Origin: Alphaproteobacteria bacterium MarineAlpha12_Bin1 | GTDB lineage: Bacteria > Pseudomonadota > Alphaproteobacteria > UBA6615 | Assembly (NCBI GenBank): GCA_002937505.1 | Contig: PTJY01000003.1 | Coordinates: 62,001-126,000 of the forward strand | DNA: 64,000 nucleotides | Direction of reading: 5' to 3' | Shown here: positions 7,616 to 16,518 of the stretch, piece after piece | Layout: each line of letters opens with the position of its first letter | How positions within the stretch are numbered: the first letter of the stretch is position 1 | Translations under genes and position numbers: made by a program | The notes under the pieces: model-generated | What the model was told of the DNA's origin: nothing | The model's input: only the letters and a program-made list of their open reading frames with translations | Database searches by the model: none

Positions 7616-10600
7616 TTAATTATACGCCTTTTTATAGTTCATTCTGATATTTTTGAAGTCATCTCCTACCATCACAAATGCTGGAACCAAAAACAGTACC
7701 AACAGTGTTACTATCATTAATCCAAACACTATAGTAGTAGCCATTGGAATTAGAAACCTTGCTTGCAAACTCGTCTCTAGCATCAGAGGAGCTAGACCGC
7801 CAATAGTTGTTAGAGAGGTTAATAGAACTGCCCTTAATCTGTCGAGCGTACCTTCACAAACAGCCGATTGGGTTTCTTCCCCACTTTTAATTCGGCCATC
7901 GATCGTAGTAATTAATACAATGGAATCATTAACTGCTATACCTGATAGCCCAAGCAAACTAATCATTGATAAAATCGTTAAATCGAAGCCCATAATCCAA
8001 TGCCCCATAATAGCGCCTATAAGACTGAACGGAATTATTGCCATAACCGCAAATGGTCTTAAAAAACTCGAAAAAACCCAGGATAGAATAAGATACATAA
8101 GTGTCAGACCAACGATAGCTCCAACTTGCATATCTGCGAATGTTTCTTGCTGTTCCTCAGCTTTTCCAGAAAAATGTACTTTTAGGCCATTGGATTCCGA
8201 TATCGAATAAATCCCATCTCTTTCTAAATTTCTAATAACTTGACTACCACTGGTAAGCATTTCATCAATTTCAGCAGTAATAGCAACCTGACGCATGCCA
8301 TTTTCACGTCGAACTAGAGCAAAACCAGTTTTTTCAATAAAATTCACCACCTCCGATAGGGGAGTATTAATCCCTTTGGGTGAAGATAGATTAAGTTCAC
8401 CTAAAGACTTTATAGAGAGCATCTTTTTATTAAGTCGAACCCGTATAAGGACTTCATCATCATCACGGGCAAAACGTTTTGCTATTACACCTGAATAAGC
8501 ATGCCTAACCTGGGTAGCAACTGACTCCGTGGTATACCCAAGAGCTTTCCCCTTCTCTGTAACTTTCATAACTATCTCTGATTTTCCATAAGGTAAATCA
8601 TCATCAACAGAATCAACCCCTGGGTAGGATTCAAGTAAATTACGAATTTGCACTCCTACGCGTTTAAGAGTTTCGGGTTGCCCCCCAGAAACCCTAACAT
8701 CCAATTCACGGCCCGGTGGACCACCTTGTGCTGGATTTAATGAAATTATGTCTAAACCAGCAATATCAGGAAGGTTTTCCCTCCATTTTTTCAAAAAATC
8801 TTGTGTCCTCACATCTCGTATATCTGCAGGTATTAGTTCGAGAAAAACAGAACCTACTTCATCCCCGTAGTTCTGAGCTGACTGAAAGCTACCACTGGTA
8901 CGCCCTACTTTTGCTACTGTTTTTACGATTAGAGAATTAGGTAAGAATCCTAATTCTCTCTCGACCGCATAGGCTGCCAACTCAATTTTGTTTACTGCTG
9001 ATTCTGTTGAAGTGCGCCCGCTACCTGGCACAAGCCTAAAATTTGCATATACTATATCTGGTTCTACCGAAGGGAAAAAAGTAAACCCTACTCTTCCTCC
9101 TGTTACTAAACCTACAGATAAAATAAGCGCGCATATAGACAAAGAAATAGTTAGGTACCGCAACTTTACTGCCAATAGTATACATTTTCGAAAAGGGCCG
9201 TCACGAAATTTATTAAAGGTTTGGTTAAACCTAGCCCTTAAACCTGTTGTTTTTTCTTTAGTTGAGGATAGTGCCGACTTCATATGTCCTGGGAGAGCTA
9301 AAAAGCATTCAAACAAGCTAGCTGACAGAGCTGCGCAAACAGCTAATGGAATCGCGATAATTATAGCCCCTATAACATCCCCTATTAAGAACAATGGTAT
9401 AAATGTTGCGATAGTTGTTAATGTAGAACTAAATACTGGCGCAGACATTCGCAAGGCACTTTTCTCTGCAGCTTCAAGCGCTGAATGCCCTTTTCGGTGC
9501 AAATACTCTGCGTGCTCTCCTATAACAATTGCGTCATCTACAACAATCCCAAGAACCAGAATTAGAGCAAACAAACTAATCATATTAATTGACTGCCCGG
9601 TTAAAGCCATAACAGCCAAAGCGGCCATTAAAGCCGCTGGAATTCCTAGTCCAACCCAAAAGGCTACTTTCGTATTTAAAAAAATAAACAGTATGAGAGT
9701 TACTAAAACAAGCCCTCCTAAACCGTTCTTTATTAAAAGCCAGATTCTCTCCTTTACAAGATTACTTTCAACTCCATACTTAACTACACTTAAGTCTGAT
9801 GGAAAACTTGAGCTCACATTTTCTAAATATTTGTCTAAAATTTTTGCAGTTTTAAGACTATCCGCTGTTGTTGCTCGTTGAACTTTAAGTTCTATAGCTG
9901 GTAGCCCAGAGCTGCTTACAGTTACCTGCTCATTATCAAAAGTCTCATGAACAATAGAGATATCAGAAATATAAAGCTTACCCCCCCCATCATTATTTTT
10001 GACTGATATTTTAGAGATACCGTACGCCGAATCTTCAAGCCCTAAGCTACGAATTTGCTTAGACCCACTACCTGTTTCCCCAGAAGGAATATCTTGAGAT
10101 ACTTTAGATATAGACTGTGCAACTTGAGAAAGAGATAGGTCTAGTGATCTTAATTTATTAGGATCGACTTCAACCCATATCTCTGGATCCCTTAAGCCAG
10201 AGAAAGTAACTCGATCTATGCCAAGATTCATCATCTCGTTACGCATTCGTTTTGCGAACTGCCTTAACGAATCCTCTGAATAAGGTCCTGACAACCCTAG
10301 CCTAGCTATTGTATCATAGCGTACAACACGAGTGATTTTTGGAGCTTCGCTATCCTTCGGCAGAGAAGTCACCTGACTTACTGCAGCTTCAACATTTGAC
10401 AATGCTGCCTGCATATCTGCACCCTGATTAAATTCAACTACTATTGAGGCAGACCCCTCTCTTGCCGTTGAACCAACACGCTTAACTTCATCTAAAAACC
10501 GTGTTTCAGATTCAATTGATTGAACAATTGAGAGATCAACATCTTGGGCACTTGCACCATTCCACTTTACATTCACTACTATAATATCAAGGCCAAAATT

Positions 10601-10768
10601 GGGAAAGAATTGAGTATTCATCCGCCAAGCCCCTACGAGACCCGCAAGCAACATGATAACAATGAGCAAATTAGAGGCAGTAGGGTGGCGGGCAAATACT
10701 GAAATCAAACCCTTGGATTCATTTTTTTCTGCATAGGATGTAGATTTATTATCTAGCTTACCAGTCAC
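7616..10768 (-). CDS. RND-family efflux pump, inner-membrane subunit (HAE1/AcrB-like)
   Basis: At 1050 aa this has the normal size and duplicated layout of an RND transporter: a first membrane helix near residues 30-50, a large periplasmic loop, helices 2-6 with the TM4 proton-relay motif GIVVDDAIVIGE, a second periplasmic loop, and a matching second half (GIAVNDSIVLITTI). It exports small molecules using the proton gradient and would assemble with the membrane fusion protein encoded just upstream. The start lies 8 bases after the stop of that gene. No outer membrane TolC-like gene is next to it. A long plus-strand ORF (8988-9881) lies inside this gene and is a shadow. Confidence 0.9.
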   Translation of the reverse strand: MTGKLDNKSTSYAEKNESKGLISVFARHPTASNLLIVIMLLAGLVGAWRMNTQFFPNFGLDIIVVNVKWNGASAQDVDLSIVQSIESETRFLDEVKRVGSTAREGSASIVVEFNQGADMQAALSNVEAAVSQVTSLPKDSEAPKITRVVRYDTIARLGLSGPYSEDSLRQFAKRMRNEMMNLGIDRVTFSGLRDPEIWVEVDPNKLRSLDLSLSQVAQSISKVSQDIPSGETGSGSKQIRSLGLEDSAYGISKISVKNNDGGGKLYISDISIVHETFDNEQVTVSSSGLPAIELKVQRATTADSLKTAKILDKYLENVSSSFPSDLSVVKYGVESNLVKERIWLLIKNGLGGLVLVTLILFIFLNTKVAFWVGLGIPAALMAALAVMALTGQSINMISLFALILVLGIVVDDAIVIGEHAEYLHRKGHSALEAAEKSALRMSAPVFSSTLTTIATFIPLFLIGDVIGAIIIAIPLAVCAALSASLFECFLALPGHMKSALSSTKEKTTGLRARFNQTFNKFRDGPFRKCILLAVKLRYLTISLSICALILSVGLVTGGRVGFTFFPSVEPDIVYANFRLVPGSGRTSTESAVNKIELAAYAVERELGFLPNSLIVKTVAKVGRTSGSFQSAQNYGDEVGSVFLELIPADIRDVRTQDFLKKWRENLPDIAGLDIISLNPAQGGPPGRELDVRVSGGQPETLKRVGVQIRNLLESYPGVDSVDDDLPYGKSEIVMKVTEKGKALGYTTESVATQVRHAYSGVIAKRFARDDDEVLIRVRLNKKMLSIKSLGELNLSSPKGINTPLSEVVNFIEKTGFALVRRENGMRQVAITAEIDEMLTSGSQVIRNLERDGIYSISESNGLKVHFSGKAEEQQETFADMQVGAIVGLTLMYLILSWVFSSFLRPFAVMAIIPFSLIGAIMGHWIMGFDLTILSMISLLGLSGIAVNDSIVLITTIDGRIKSGEETQSAVCEGTLDRLRAVLLTSLTTIGGLAPLMLETSLQARFLIPMATTIVFGLMIVTLLVLFLVPAFVMVGDDFKNIRMNYKKAYN

Positions 10769-10776
10769 AACTTTAG

Positions 10777-12012
10777 CTACTCTAATTTTGTTCTTACTTT
10801 TAGGCCTGGTGCGACTTCTGGTATACGCGTGGTAACGATCAAATCACCATCCTGCACTTCTCCAGTTATAATTAAATGTTCTCCATCGCGAGCCACAACT
10901 TTTATAACACGTTCCTCAAGCCGTCCATTGTTAAAAAGGTACACAGTATCATCAGAATATATAGCAGATTCTATAACTCTAAATGAATTTGGGTATACAA
11001 TATCTGGTGTTTTGGTTTGTACAAATGCTCCTGGTCGAAGGTCCTTTAGTTTACCGTTCGGGTGAACAGAGGCATAGACCCATACTCCACCTGAAGCTGC
11101 ATCAAATTCACCTTCTGCTCTATTTAATGTAGCCTTCAGTTCTATGGTGTTAACGCCGGAGCTCCAGACAACCATTGCCGGACGTCCATTGAGCTCGCCA
11201 AGAGATGTTATTCTTCCGTATTGTTCATCACTCATGTGAAACAACACCTCCAAATTAATATTATCAATAATCTGAGCTACATAATCTCTTGAGTTCACCC
11301 ACTTACCAATTCCAACAGATATGTTAGTAAGAACCCCATCGAAGGGTGCCCTTAAAATGGTCTCATTCAGATTGCGTTTGGCTATATCGACTCTTACCTC
11401 TGAGCGTAATATTGATGCATCTAATCTTTTAATTTTAGCTTTCAGTCTCTGAGTTTCATAATCATTACTAATACGAAGTTGCCTGGAAGATAGATAGGCA
11501 AAATTTGATTCATCATTAGCCTTCTTCGAAATAATTCCCTCACCAGATAAAGTTACCCGTCTTTCAAGTTCTAGTTTCCGTAACTCTTCTTGTTTTTTAT
11601 AAGTTTCACTTAACGCCTCATTTTTTCTTATTTGCACCAGGATCTCTTCTCTAGATGATCTGTTTTCTGATAACGCCGCCTCAGAATCGGTCAACGATGC
11701 TTTAAAATTAAAAGGATCTATCGCTATTAGAATTTCTCCACGGGATACTAGGCCGCCTTCATGAAAATTGTCTCCAATTTCAATAATCCTGCCCTCCACG
11801 AGGGGCCTTAAATCAGCCTCCCTAGCGGCAACTATTTTACCTGATAGATGTAGCGTCGGCTGTGAATCTATTTTTGCAACCCTTACTGTATCAACAACCC
11901 ATTCTTTCTCGATAGTGAGACGCTCAGACACGCTAGGAGAGGATTTAATTAGGAAAAAGTAGCCTCCGACTCCGATCATAAGCACAATAAAAACTAAGAA
12001 TATTTGCTTCAT
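10777..12012 (-). CDS. RND efflux membrane fusion protein (HlyD/AcrA family)
   Basis: This periplasmic adaptor for the RND pump is 411 aa from ATG at 12012. The ORF track begins nine codons earlier at a TTG (12039), but starting at MKQIFLVFIVLM gives a clean N-terminal membrane anchor. The chain then shows a split lipoyl/barrel-sandwich domain (READLRPLVEGRIIEIG and ILRAPFDGVLTNISVGIGKWV), a long alpha-helical hairpin around residues 100-200, and a beta-barrel domain. It comes first in the operon, 8 bases ahead of the pump gene. No clear ribosome site favours either start. Confidence 0.87.
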   Translation of the reverse strand: MKQIFLVFIVLMIGVGGYFFLIKSSPSVSERLTIEKEWVVDTVRVAKIDSQPTLHLSGKIVAAREADLRPLVEGRIIEIGDNFHEGGLVSRGEILIAIDPFNFKASLTDSEAALSENRSSREEILVQIRKNEALSETYKKQEELRKLELERRVTLSGEGIISKKANDESNFAYLSSRQLRISNDYETQRLKAKIKRLDASILRSEVRVDIAKRNLNETILRAPFDGVLTNISVGIGKWVNSRDYVAQIIDNINLEVLFHMSDEQYGRITSLGELNGRPAMVVWSSGVNTIELKATLNRAEGEFDAASGGVWVYASVHPNGKLKDLRPGAFVQTKTPDIVYPNSFRVIESAIYSDDTVYLFNNGRLEERVIKVVARDGEHLIITGEVQDGDLIVTTRIPEVAPGLKVRTKLE

Positions 12013-12039
12013 CACTGGTGGCCTATTCCAGTTATACAA

Positions 12040-12499
12040 GAGTATTTGTTACCCAGGAAAGAGTTCATCACAAATGCTTATCCAATTATATTGGCATAGG
12101 AATATACAGTTCAAATAATCAATATTTTATAAGTATTATTTTTTTAGGTTAAAACCCAAACAACAGTTCGCAAAGCAGAACAACCACTTAGCACATTTAG
12201 AATAATAAATATAAAAATTAATTTCTGCATTTCTACATCTAACCCACACACTATAATTTGAGCAACCTATCTCTAATTGTTGCAATAAACAGGAACCAAT
12301 AAAGTCTAATATGCGCTAGTGTTCCATTATTTTTTTTTAATTTATTATACTTTTCAAGTCCACACTCAGTACGTATATATTTTTCTATTTTCATTCCAAA
12401 ATCTTTTATAAGAAGTTCACTACAGAGCATATATCACCAATGGAGGAAAAAGCAAAAACCCAAAATTACTCTTTAGCTTAGACGGTTACCCTTAAGAAA
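12040..12499. other. AT-rich intergenic region between efflux operon and tRNA-Arg
   Basis: About 460 bases with no annotated gene in the track. It is strongly AT-rich with poly-A/T runs. The only thing I see is a 59-codon minus-strand ORF (listed separately). The part next to 12040 should contain the promoter of the minus-strand efflux operon, but I cannot pick a convincing -35/-10 pair. No repeats, tRNA or terminator-like hairpin with a T-tract stood out. Confidence 0.5.
12251..12430 (-). CDS. Possible small protein, 59 aa, unknown function (below ORF-track cutoff)
   Basis: An ATG-started frame (12430) runs to TAG at 12251 in an otherwise empty gap. The product is basic, with a helical-looking lysine-rich middle (LEKYNKLKKNN) and an aromatic and hydrophobic C-terminus (IRLYWFLFIATIRDRLLKL) that could be an amphipathic or membrane-touching helix. 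The upstream sequence has only a weak GGTGA in front of the start, and a second ATG occurs at codon 13. I do not recognise a family. It may be chance in AT-rich DNA, or the remnant of a longer gene. Confidence 0.3.
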   Translation of the reverse strand: MLCSELLIKDFGMKIEKYIRTECGLEKYNKLKKNNGTLAHIRLYWFLFIATIRDRLLKL

Positions 12500-12576
<77 letters not shown>

Positions 12577-12625
12577 TAAAAAAAATGACAGCGATATAAA
12601 CATCTGTATTAAGAGGATTCAAATC

Positions 12626-12931
12626 CTAGTGACTCCAAGGAACTTTTCTAGACACAGAAAAATTAGCAGCGTATGCCTTAGGCTTGATAATTCTGCTTTT
12701 TGGTTGTTGCACGCTATACTTTAGCCCTCCTTTGTCGGCATACGCCATTGCATCCTCTAAGGTGTCAAAGGTCAATCGGATCTGAGCCATGGTATCCCCT
12801 GCGCCAGACCACCCCATCAAAGGGTCCAGGGACTGACGTTTAGTGGGCTCGTATTCAAGAACCCATTTCTCAGTTTTCGCTTGGCCAGATTGCATAGCTG
12901 TTTTAGCTGGCCTATAAATTCTTGCCCTCAT
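12626..12931 (-). CDS. NADH dehydrogenase accessory subunit, NDUFS4/ETC complex I family
   Basis: This 101-aa protein from ATG at 12931 matches the NDUFS4 (18 kDa, AQDQ) complex I family: an ARIYRPAKTAMQSG start, a WVLEYEP strand, the PLMGWSGAGDTMAQIRLTF core and a C-terminal KPKAYAANFSVSRKVPW. The track starts five codons upstream at a TTG; the ATG is preferred because homologues begin close to MxARIY. The protein stabilises the N-module of respiratory complex I on the cytoplasmic side. It is typical of Alphaproteobacteria and mitochondria and is the best lineage clue in the window. It is flanked by tRNA genes on both sides. Confidence 0.9.
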   Translation of the reverse strand: MRARIYRPAKTAMQSGQAKTEKWVLEYEPTKRQSLDPLMGWSGAGDTMAQIRLTFDTLEDAMAYADKGGLKYSVQQPKSRIIKPKAYAANFSVSRKVPWSH

Positions 12932-12975
12932 CGTTAGTAACCCCAAAGCGTTTTCCCAAAATTAAAACGGGATTA

Positions 12976-13052
12976 TGGTCGGGGCGACTGGATTCGAACC
13001 AACGACTTCCTGCTCCCAAAGCAGGCGCTCTACCAGGCTGAGCTACGCCCCG
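12976..13052 (-). tRNA. tRNA-Pro (anticodon TGG)
   Basis: The minus-strand sequence gives acceptor CGGGGCG pairing CGCCCCG with discriminator A and encoded CCA, a D-arm TAGCTCAGCCTGGTAGAGCGC, an anticodon stem CCTGC/GCAGG with loop TTTGGGA (anticodon TGG), and a T-arm GTTGGTTCGAATCCAGT. It is 77 bases long including CCA. It reads CCN proline codons. Confidence 0.96.
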
Positions 13053-13168
13053 TTAATACTTTCTAGGCGTTTTATCAATTACTAGCAAACTTAATTGACG
13101 CCCTTAAGGATTTATATAAATTATTTATCTCTCTGTCTCCATAAATTAAATAACTTTATGTATACTTC

Positions 13169-13660
13169 TTATCCTTTACTGCCGCCATAAAATAAAGGAT
13201 GAATCAGTTGATCTCCAACAATTATTCCAAGCTTCTCCACAACGCCGGCATTCACTTCTAGAACTCCTCGAACGGGCTTACCTGATGATATTTTACTTAA
13301 GGATAGTGGGGTAGCATTTTGATATATATATATTATTCTTCCTCCAGAATCCACAAATATCATATCAAGTGAAATAAAAGTATTTAACATCCACATGGTA
13401 GCAATCATTTCTTTCTTATAAAAGAAAAGCATGCCTTCATTCCTTGCAAGTTGCTTCCGATACATAAGACCATATGATTGTTGAATGTTGGTAAAAGCTA
13501 ACTCAACATCAAATTTATGTTTTTCTTTACCCCCCTTAATCACAACACTTGATCTCTCAAAAGTTATATCGTTTCCCGAATTGCCTAATAAGGGCATGAT
13601 AGTAGATTCAATAAACAATGCTAGCACTATCAAGAAAGCGGTTTGTTTAATTTTTTTCAT
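13169..13660 (-). CDS. DUF192 family secreted protein
   Basis: At 163 aa it has an N-terminal signal or anchor segment (KKIKQTAFLIVLALFIES), then the DUF192 domain: FTNIQQSYGLMYRKQLARNEGMLFFY, the MWMLNTFISLDMIFVDSGGRI core, and GVLEVNAGVVEKLGIIVGDQL. The family is common in Proteobacteria and exported to the periplasm; its function is not established. It stands alone, in the same direction as the tRNA-Pro gene, and is divergent from the thiamine-related operon. Confidence 0.85.
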   Translation of the reverse strand: MKKIKQTAFLIVLALFIESTIMPLLGNSGNDITFERSSVVIKGGKEKHKFDVELAFTNIQQSYGLMYRKQLARNEGMLFFYKKEMIATMWMLNTFISLDMIFVDSGGRIIYIYQNATPLSLSKISSGKPVRGVLEVNAGVVEKLGIIVGDQLIHPLFYGGSKG

Positions 13661-13794
13661 ACATTCCTAATTCATTTATATTATTAGAAAGCTAAAAAAC
13701 ATTTAAAAAGTCGAAAATCTATTATATCCATATCTACTTATTAATGGACTAGACCATTGACTAAAACCCTAAGAGGGACACATATTATCTTAAT

Positions 13795-13885
13795 CTCACC
13801 TGGGGGAGCCAATAATTGCTGAGAGGTCTTAATAATAAAGACGACCCCTAGAACCTGTCCGGTTAATGCTGGCGAAGGGACGAGT
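13795..13885 (+). promoter_or_regulatory. TPP (thiamine pyrophosphate) riboswitch
   Basis: The conserved THI-box elements appear in the right order: CTGGGGGAGCC, then TGCTGAGAG, a variable P3 arm (GTCTTAATAATAAAGAC), ACCCCTAGAACCTG, TCCGGTTAATGCTGG, and CGAAGGGA. The outer helix can form between CTC...CCT at 13795-13801 and AGG...GAG at 13877-13884. Binding of TPP should close this helix, which sits directly in front of the ThiZ-like start codon at 13893 and covers the purine-rich ribosome site, so control of translation initiation is likely. It regulates the ABC importer operon downstream. Confidence 0.93.
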
Positions 13886-13892
13886 GGGCAAA

Positions 13893-14687
13893 ATGCATAC
13901 TGATGAAACACATAAGAATAAAAAACAAAGCAAACAAAATCCAAATCCTACGCCACTGGGACTCCATGTACATAATGCAAGATTAGCTTATTCCAACTCT
14001 CCTATATTTGAAAACCTATCCACCGAGATATCAGCTGGAAAATGGACCTGTATTTTAGGCCCCAGCGGCGTAGGAAAATCTGCCCTGCTTCGCATGATTG
14101 TGGGGCTTGGACCTATTGATCCAGCTACTAGGATATTCTCTACTGACGGCACCACCCTTGTAAAAAAAATCTCATGGATGGCCCAACAAGATCTTTTATT
14201 GCCGTGGCTTACCGTTTTTAAAAACGTAGCGCTTGGGTCCCATCTTCGGGGAGTTAAGCCAGATAAAGAAAAAGTGCTGGATCTTTTGAATAAAGTTGGA
14301 ATGCACAAATACTGCAATGATCGCCCGGATATTCTATCTGGCGGGCAAAAACAGAGAGTCGCTCTAGCGCGCACTTTAATGGAGGGTCGTCCAATTGTTT
14401 TAATGGATGAACCATTTTCTTCAGTTGATGCAATAACAAGGAGCAGACTCCAGGAACTAGCTGCTGATCTACTTACTAATCAAACCGTACTGCTAGTCAC
14501 TCATGATCCTTTAGAAGCGTTGCGATTAGGTCACAACATATACGTTATGTCTGGAAAGCCAGCAAAACTTGGTCAGGTGATGCAGCCGAATGATCAAATC
14601 CCCAGAAACCCTAGTAATCACTCTTTACAAGAGATGCATTCGTTAATACTTGCGCAGCTCAAATCTGCTGTAATTGAATCAAATTAA
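13893..14687 (+). CDS. thiZ: ABC transporter ATP-binding protein, thiamine precursor importer (ThiZ-like)
   Basis: This ATPase is 264 aa when started at ATG 13893. The track start (13866) lies inside the TPP riboswitch (its ATG belongs to the TAATGCTGGCGAAGG element), so it is rejected. Visible are Walker A GPSGVGKSA, the Q-loop WMAQQDLLLPWL, signature LSGGQKQRVALAR, Walker B VLMDEPFSSVD and the H-loop LLVTHDP. This matches the nitrate/taurine/HMP-type importer ATPases. The riboswitch and the downstream NMT1/THI5-like binding protein indicate that it energises uptake of a thiamine precursor such as HMP or a formylaminopyrimidine. Confidence 0.9.
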   Translation: MHTDETHKNKKQSKQNPNPTPLGLHVHNARLAYSNSPIFENLSTEISAGKWTCILGPSGVGKSALLRMIVGLGPIDPATRIFSTDGTTLVKKISWMAQQDLLLPWLTVFKNVALGSHLRGVKPDKEKVLDLLNKVGMHKYCNDRPDILSGGQKQRVALARTLMEGRPIVLMDEPFSSVDAITRSRLQELAADLLTNQTVLLVTHDPLEALRLGHNIYVMSGKPAKLGQVMQPNDQIPRNPSNHSLQEMHSLILAQLKSAVIESN

Positions 14688-14698
14688 ACCAGTTCAAA

Positions 14699-15457
14699 AT
14701 GAGCAGAACCAAACCATTAATAATATTTCTTGGGCTAATACTTATTTGGCAACTTATTGTAGTCTTAACTAACGTAGCGCCATTTATTCTACCTTCTCCA
14801 CTAAGCGTTTTGACATCATTACTGGAACGCATTGAAGAACTCGGCAGACATGCCCTCATAACTACTCTTGAAATCACTATCGGTCTATTTAGTGGGACTG
14901 TTATTGGAGTAATTAGTGCATTAATAATGGCTCACTTTAAACCAGCCAGGTCTTGGCTTCTTCCTGTTTTAGTTGTATCTCAAGCAATCCCAGTGTTTGC
15001 TTTAGCCCCAGTATTGGTCCTATGGTTTGGTTATGGCCTATTACCTAAAATAGTTATGGCTACTCTGATAATATATTTTCCAGTGACTGCAGCTTTATAT
15101 GATGGGCTGAGAAGAACCGAAACTGGATGGCTGGAATTAGCCAAAGCTATGGGAGCCTCAAATTTCTCTATTCTTTGGAAAATTCGACTGCCCGCAGCAA
15201 TGCCAGCCTTCGCATCGGGTATTCGCGTGGCTACAGCGGTAGCACCCATAGGCGCTGTTGTAGGTGAATGGGTAGGCTCTTCGGCGGGACTTGGTTATTA
15301 CATGTTATTGATGAATGCCCGCGTTCAAACTGATGCTATGTTCGCTGCCCTATTTGTGCTCGCAATCATTGCTGTTTTTATTTACTACTTAGTAGACAAA
15401 GTATTAAAGAGTTGTATTACCTGGCAAACTGAAAGCAATCCCTCAGACAAATTATAG
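14699..15457 (+). CDS. thiX: ABC transporter permease, thiamine precursor importer (ThiX-like)
   Basis: The 252-aa integral membrane protein has about six helices and the inner-membrane importer coupling motif (EAA loop) LAKAMGASNFSILWKIRLPAAMP. It belongs to the BPD permease family near SsuC/TauC/ThiX. It starts 11 bases after the ATPase gene and is followed 19 bases later by the binding protein gene, giving a complete importer under the TPP riboswitch. Confidence 0.9.
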   Translation: MSRTKPLIIFLGLILIWQLIVVLTNVAPFILPSPLSVLTSLLERIEELGRHALITTLEITIGLFSGTVIGVISALIMAHFKPARSWLLPVLVVSQAIPVFALAPVLVLWFGYGLLPKIVMATLIIYFPVTAALYDGLRRTETGWLELAKAMGASNFSILWKIRLPAAMPAFASGIRVATAVAPIGAVVGEWVGSSAGLGYYMLLMNARVQTDAMFAALFVLAIIAVFIYYLVDKVLKSCITWQTESNPSDKL

Positions 15458-15476
15458 CCATATAAAGGCAATAAAG

Positions 15477-16427
15477 ATGAAAATATTATTAACTGTTTTA
15501 TGCCTGTTTTTATTTCTTTTAGAAAATAATCCTGCAAAGGCTGAAAAACTGACTGTTCTACTCGATTGGTTTATAAACCCAGACCATGGCCCATTGTTTG
15601 TAGCAAAAGAAAGAGGAGAATTCAGTAATCGTGGTCTTAAAGTAGATTTTAAAGCTCCCGCTGATCCCAATGACCCACCCAAGTTAGTTGCTGCAGGGCG
15701 AGCCGATATAGCAGTGTCCTATCAACCTCAACTTCACCTAATGGTTGAGGCTGGATTACCATTGACCAGAGTAGGCACATTAATAGCTACTCCTCTTAAC
15801 TCAATTGTGTTTTTAAAGGATAGCAACATAAAATCGATTGCAGATTTAAAGGGGAAAAAAATTGGTTTCTCAGTTGGTGGATTTGAAGATGCCCTTCTTC
15901 GTGCAATGTTAGCTAAACATGGATTAAATTTAAAAGACATCGAACTGATTAATGTAAATTTTTCTCTTTCCCCATCTCTTATGAGCGGCCAAGTTGACGC
16001 TGTAATTGGTGCGTTTCGTAATTTTGAGCTTAATCAAATGGAAATCGAGGGTCGTCCAGGAAGAGCACTTTATATAGAGGAGGAAGGCGTTCCAGCCTAT
16101 GATGAGCTGATTATGGTAACCAATAACAAGCTTTTATCTGACCCAAGAATTCCTGATTTCATCGCATCACTTGAAGCAGGAACACAGTTTATCATCAATC
16201 ATCCCAAGAAAGCTTGGAAATTATTCATAAAAAATCGAAATGACTTAGATAACGAATTAAACAGACGTGCGTGGAAGGATACAATTCCACGCTTTTCGCT
16301 TCGACCAGGTGCTTTAGATAAAAATCGGTATAAAAGGTTTGCAAAATTTTTAAAAAATCAGGATCTGATTAAAAAAATACCCCCACTATCAAGTTATGCA
16401 ATTGAAGTATCTAGTGAAAAATATTAA
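15477..16427 (+). CDS. thiY: Thiamine precursor-binding periplasmic protein (ThiY/NMT1-THI5-like)
   Basis: At 316 aa it has a signal peptide (MKILLTVLCLFLFLLENNPAKA) and the NMT1/THI5-like domain opening LTVLLDWFINPDHGPLFVAKERGEF, the signature of pyrimidine-precursor binding proteins (L-D-W-F-x-N-P-D-H). Other family features are ADIAVSYQPQ and the VGTLIATPLNSIVFLK strand. It delivers the ligand to the ThiX/ThiZ membrane complex. No thiC or thiE gene occurs in this window, so the cell may salvage the pyrimidine half of thiamine; this is inference. Confidence 0.92.
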   Translation: MKILLTVLCLFLFLLENNPAKAEKLTVLLDWFINPDHGPLFVAKERGEFSNRGLKVDFKAPADPNDPPKLVAAGRADIAVSYQPQLHLMVEAGLPLTRVGTLIATPLNSIVFLKDSNIKSIADLKGKKIGFSVGGFEDALLRAMLAKHGLNLKDIELINVNFSLSPSLMSGQVDAVIGAFRNFELNQMEIEGRPGRALYIEEEGVPAYDELIMVTNNKLLSDPRIPDFIASLEAGTQFIINHPKKAWKLFIKNRNDLDNELNRRAWKDTIPRFSLRPGALDKNRYKRFAKFLKNQDLIKKIPPLSSYAIEVSSEKY

Positions 16428-16518
16428 AAACCTAACGTCTTAGATTTACCACCTGGAAGTCACTCACAGACCTACTAGGCCGCATTGGCATCCCAATTAA
16501 GTAATTACTCAATATCCT

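Noticed and set aside
8988-9881. 297-aa plus-strand ORF opposite the RND pump
   Set aside because: It lies wholly inside the conserved RND coding frame on the other strand and has no domain of its own; shadow ORF.
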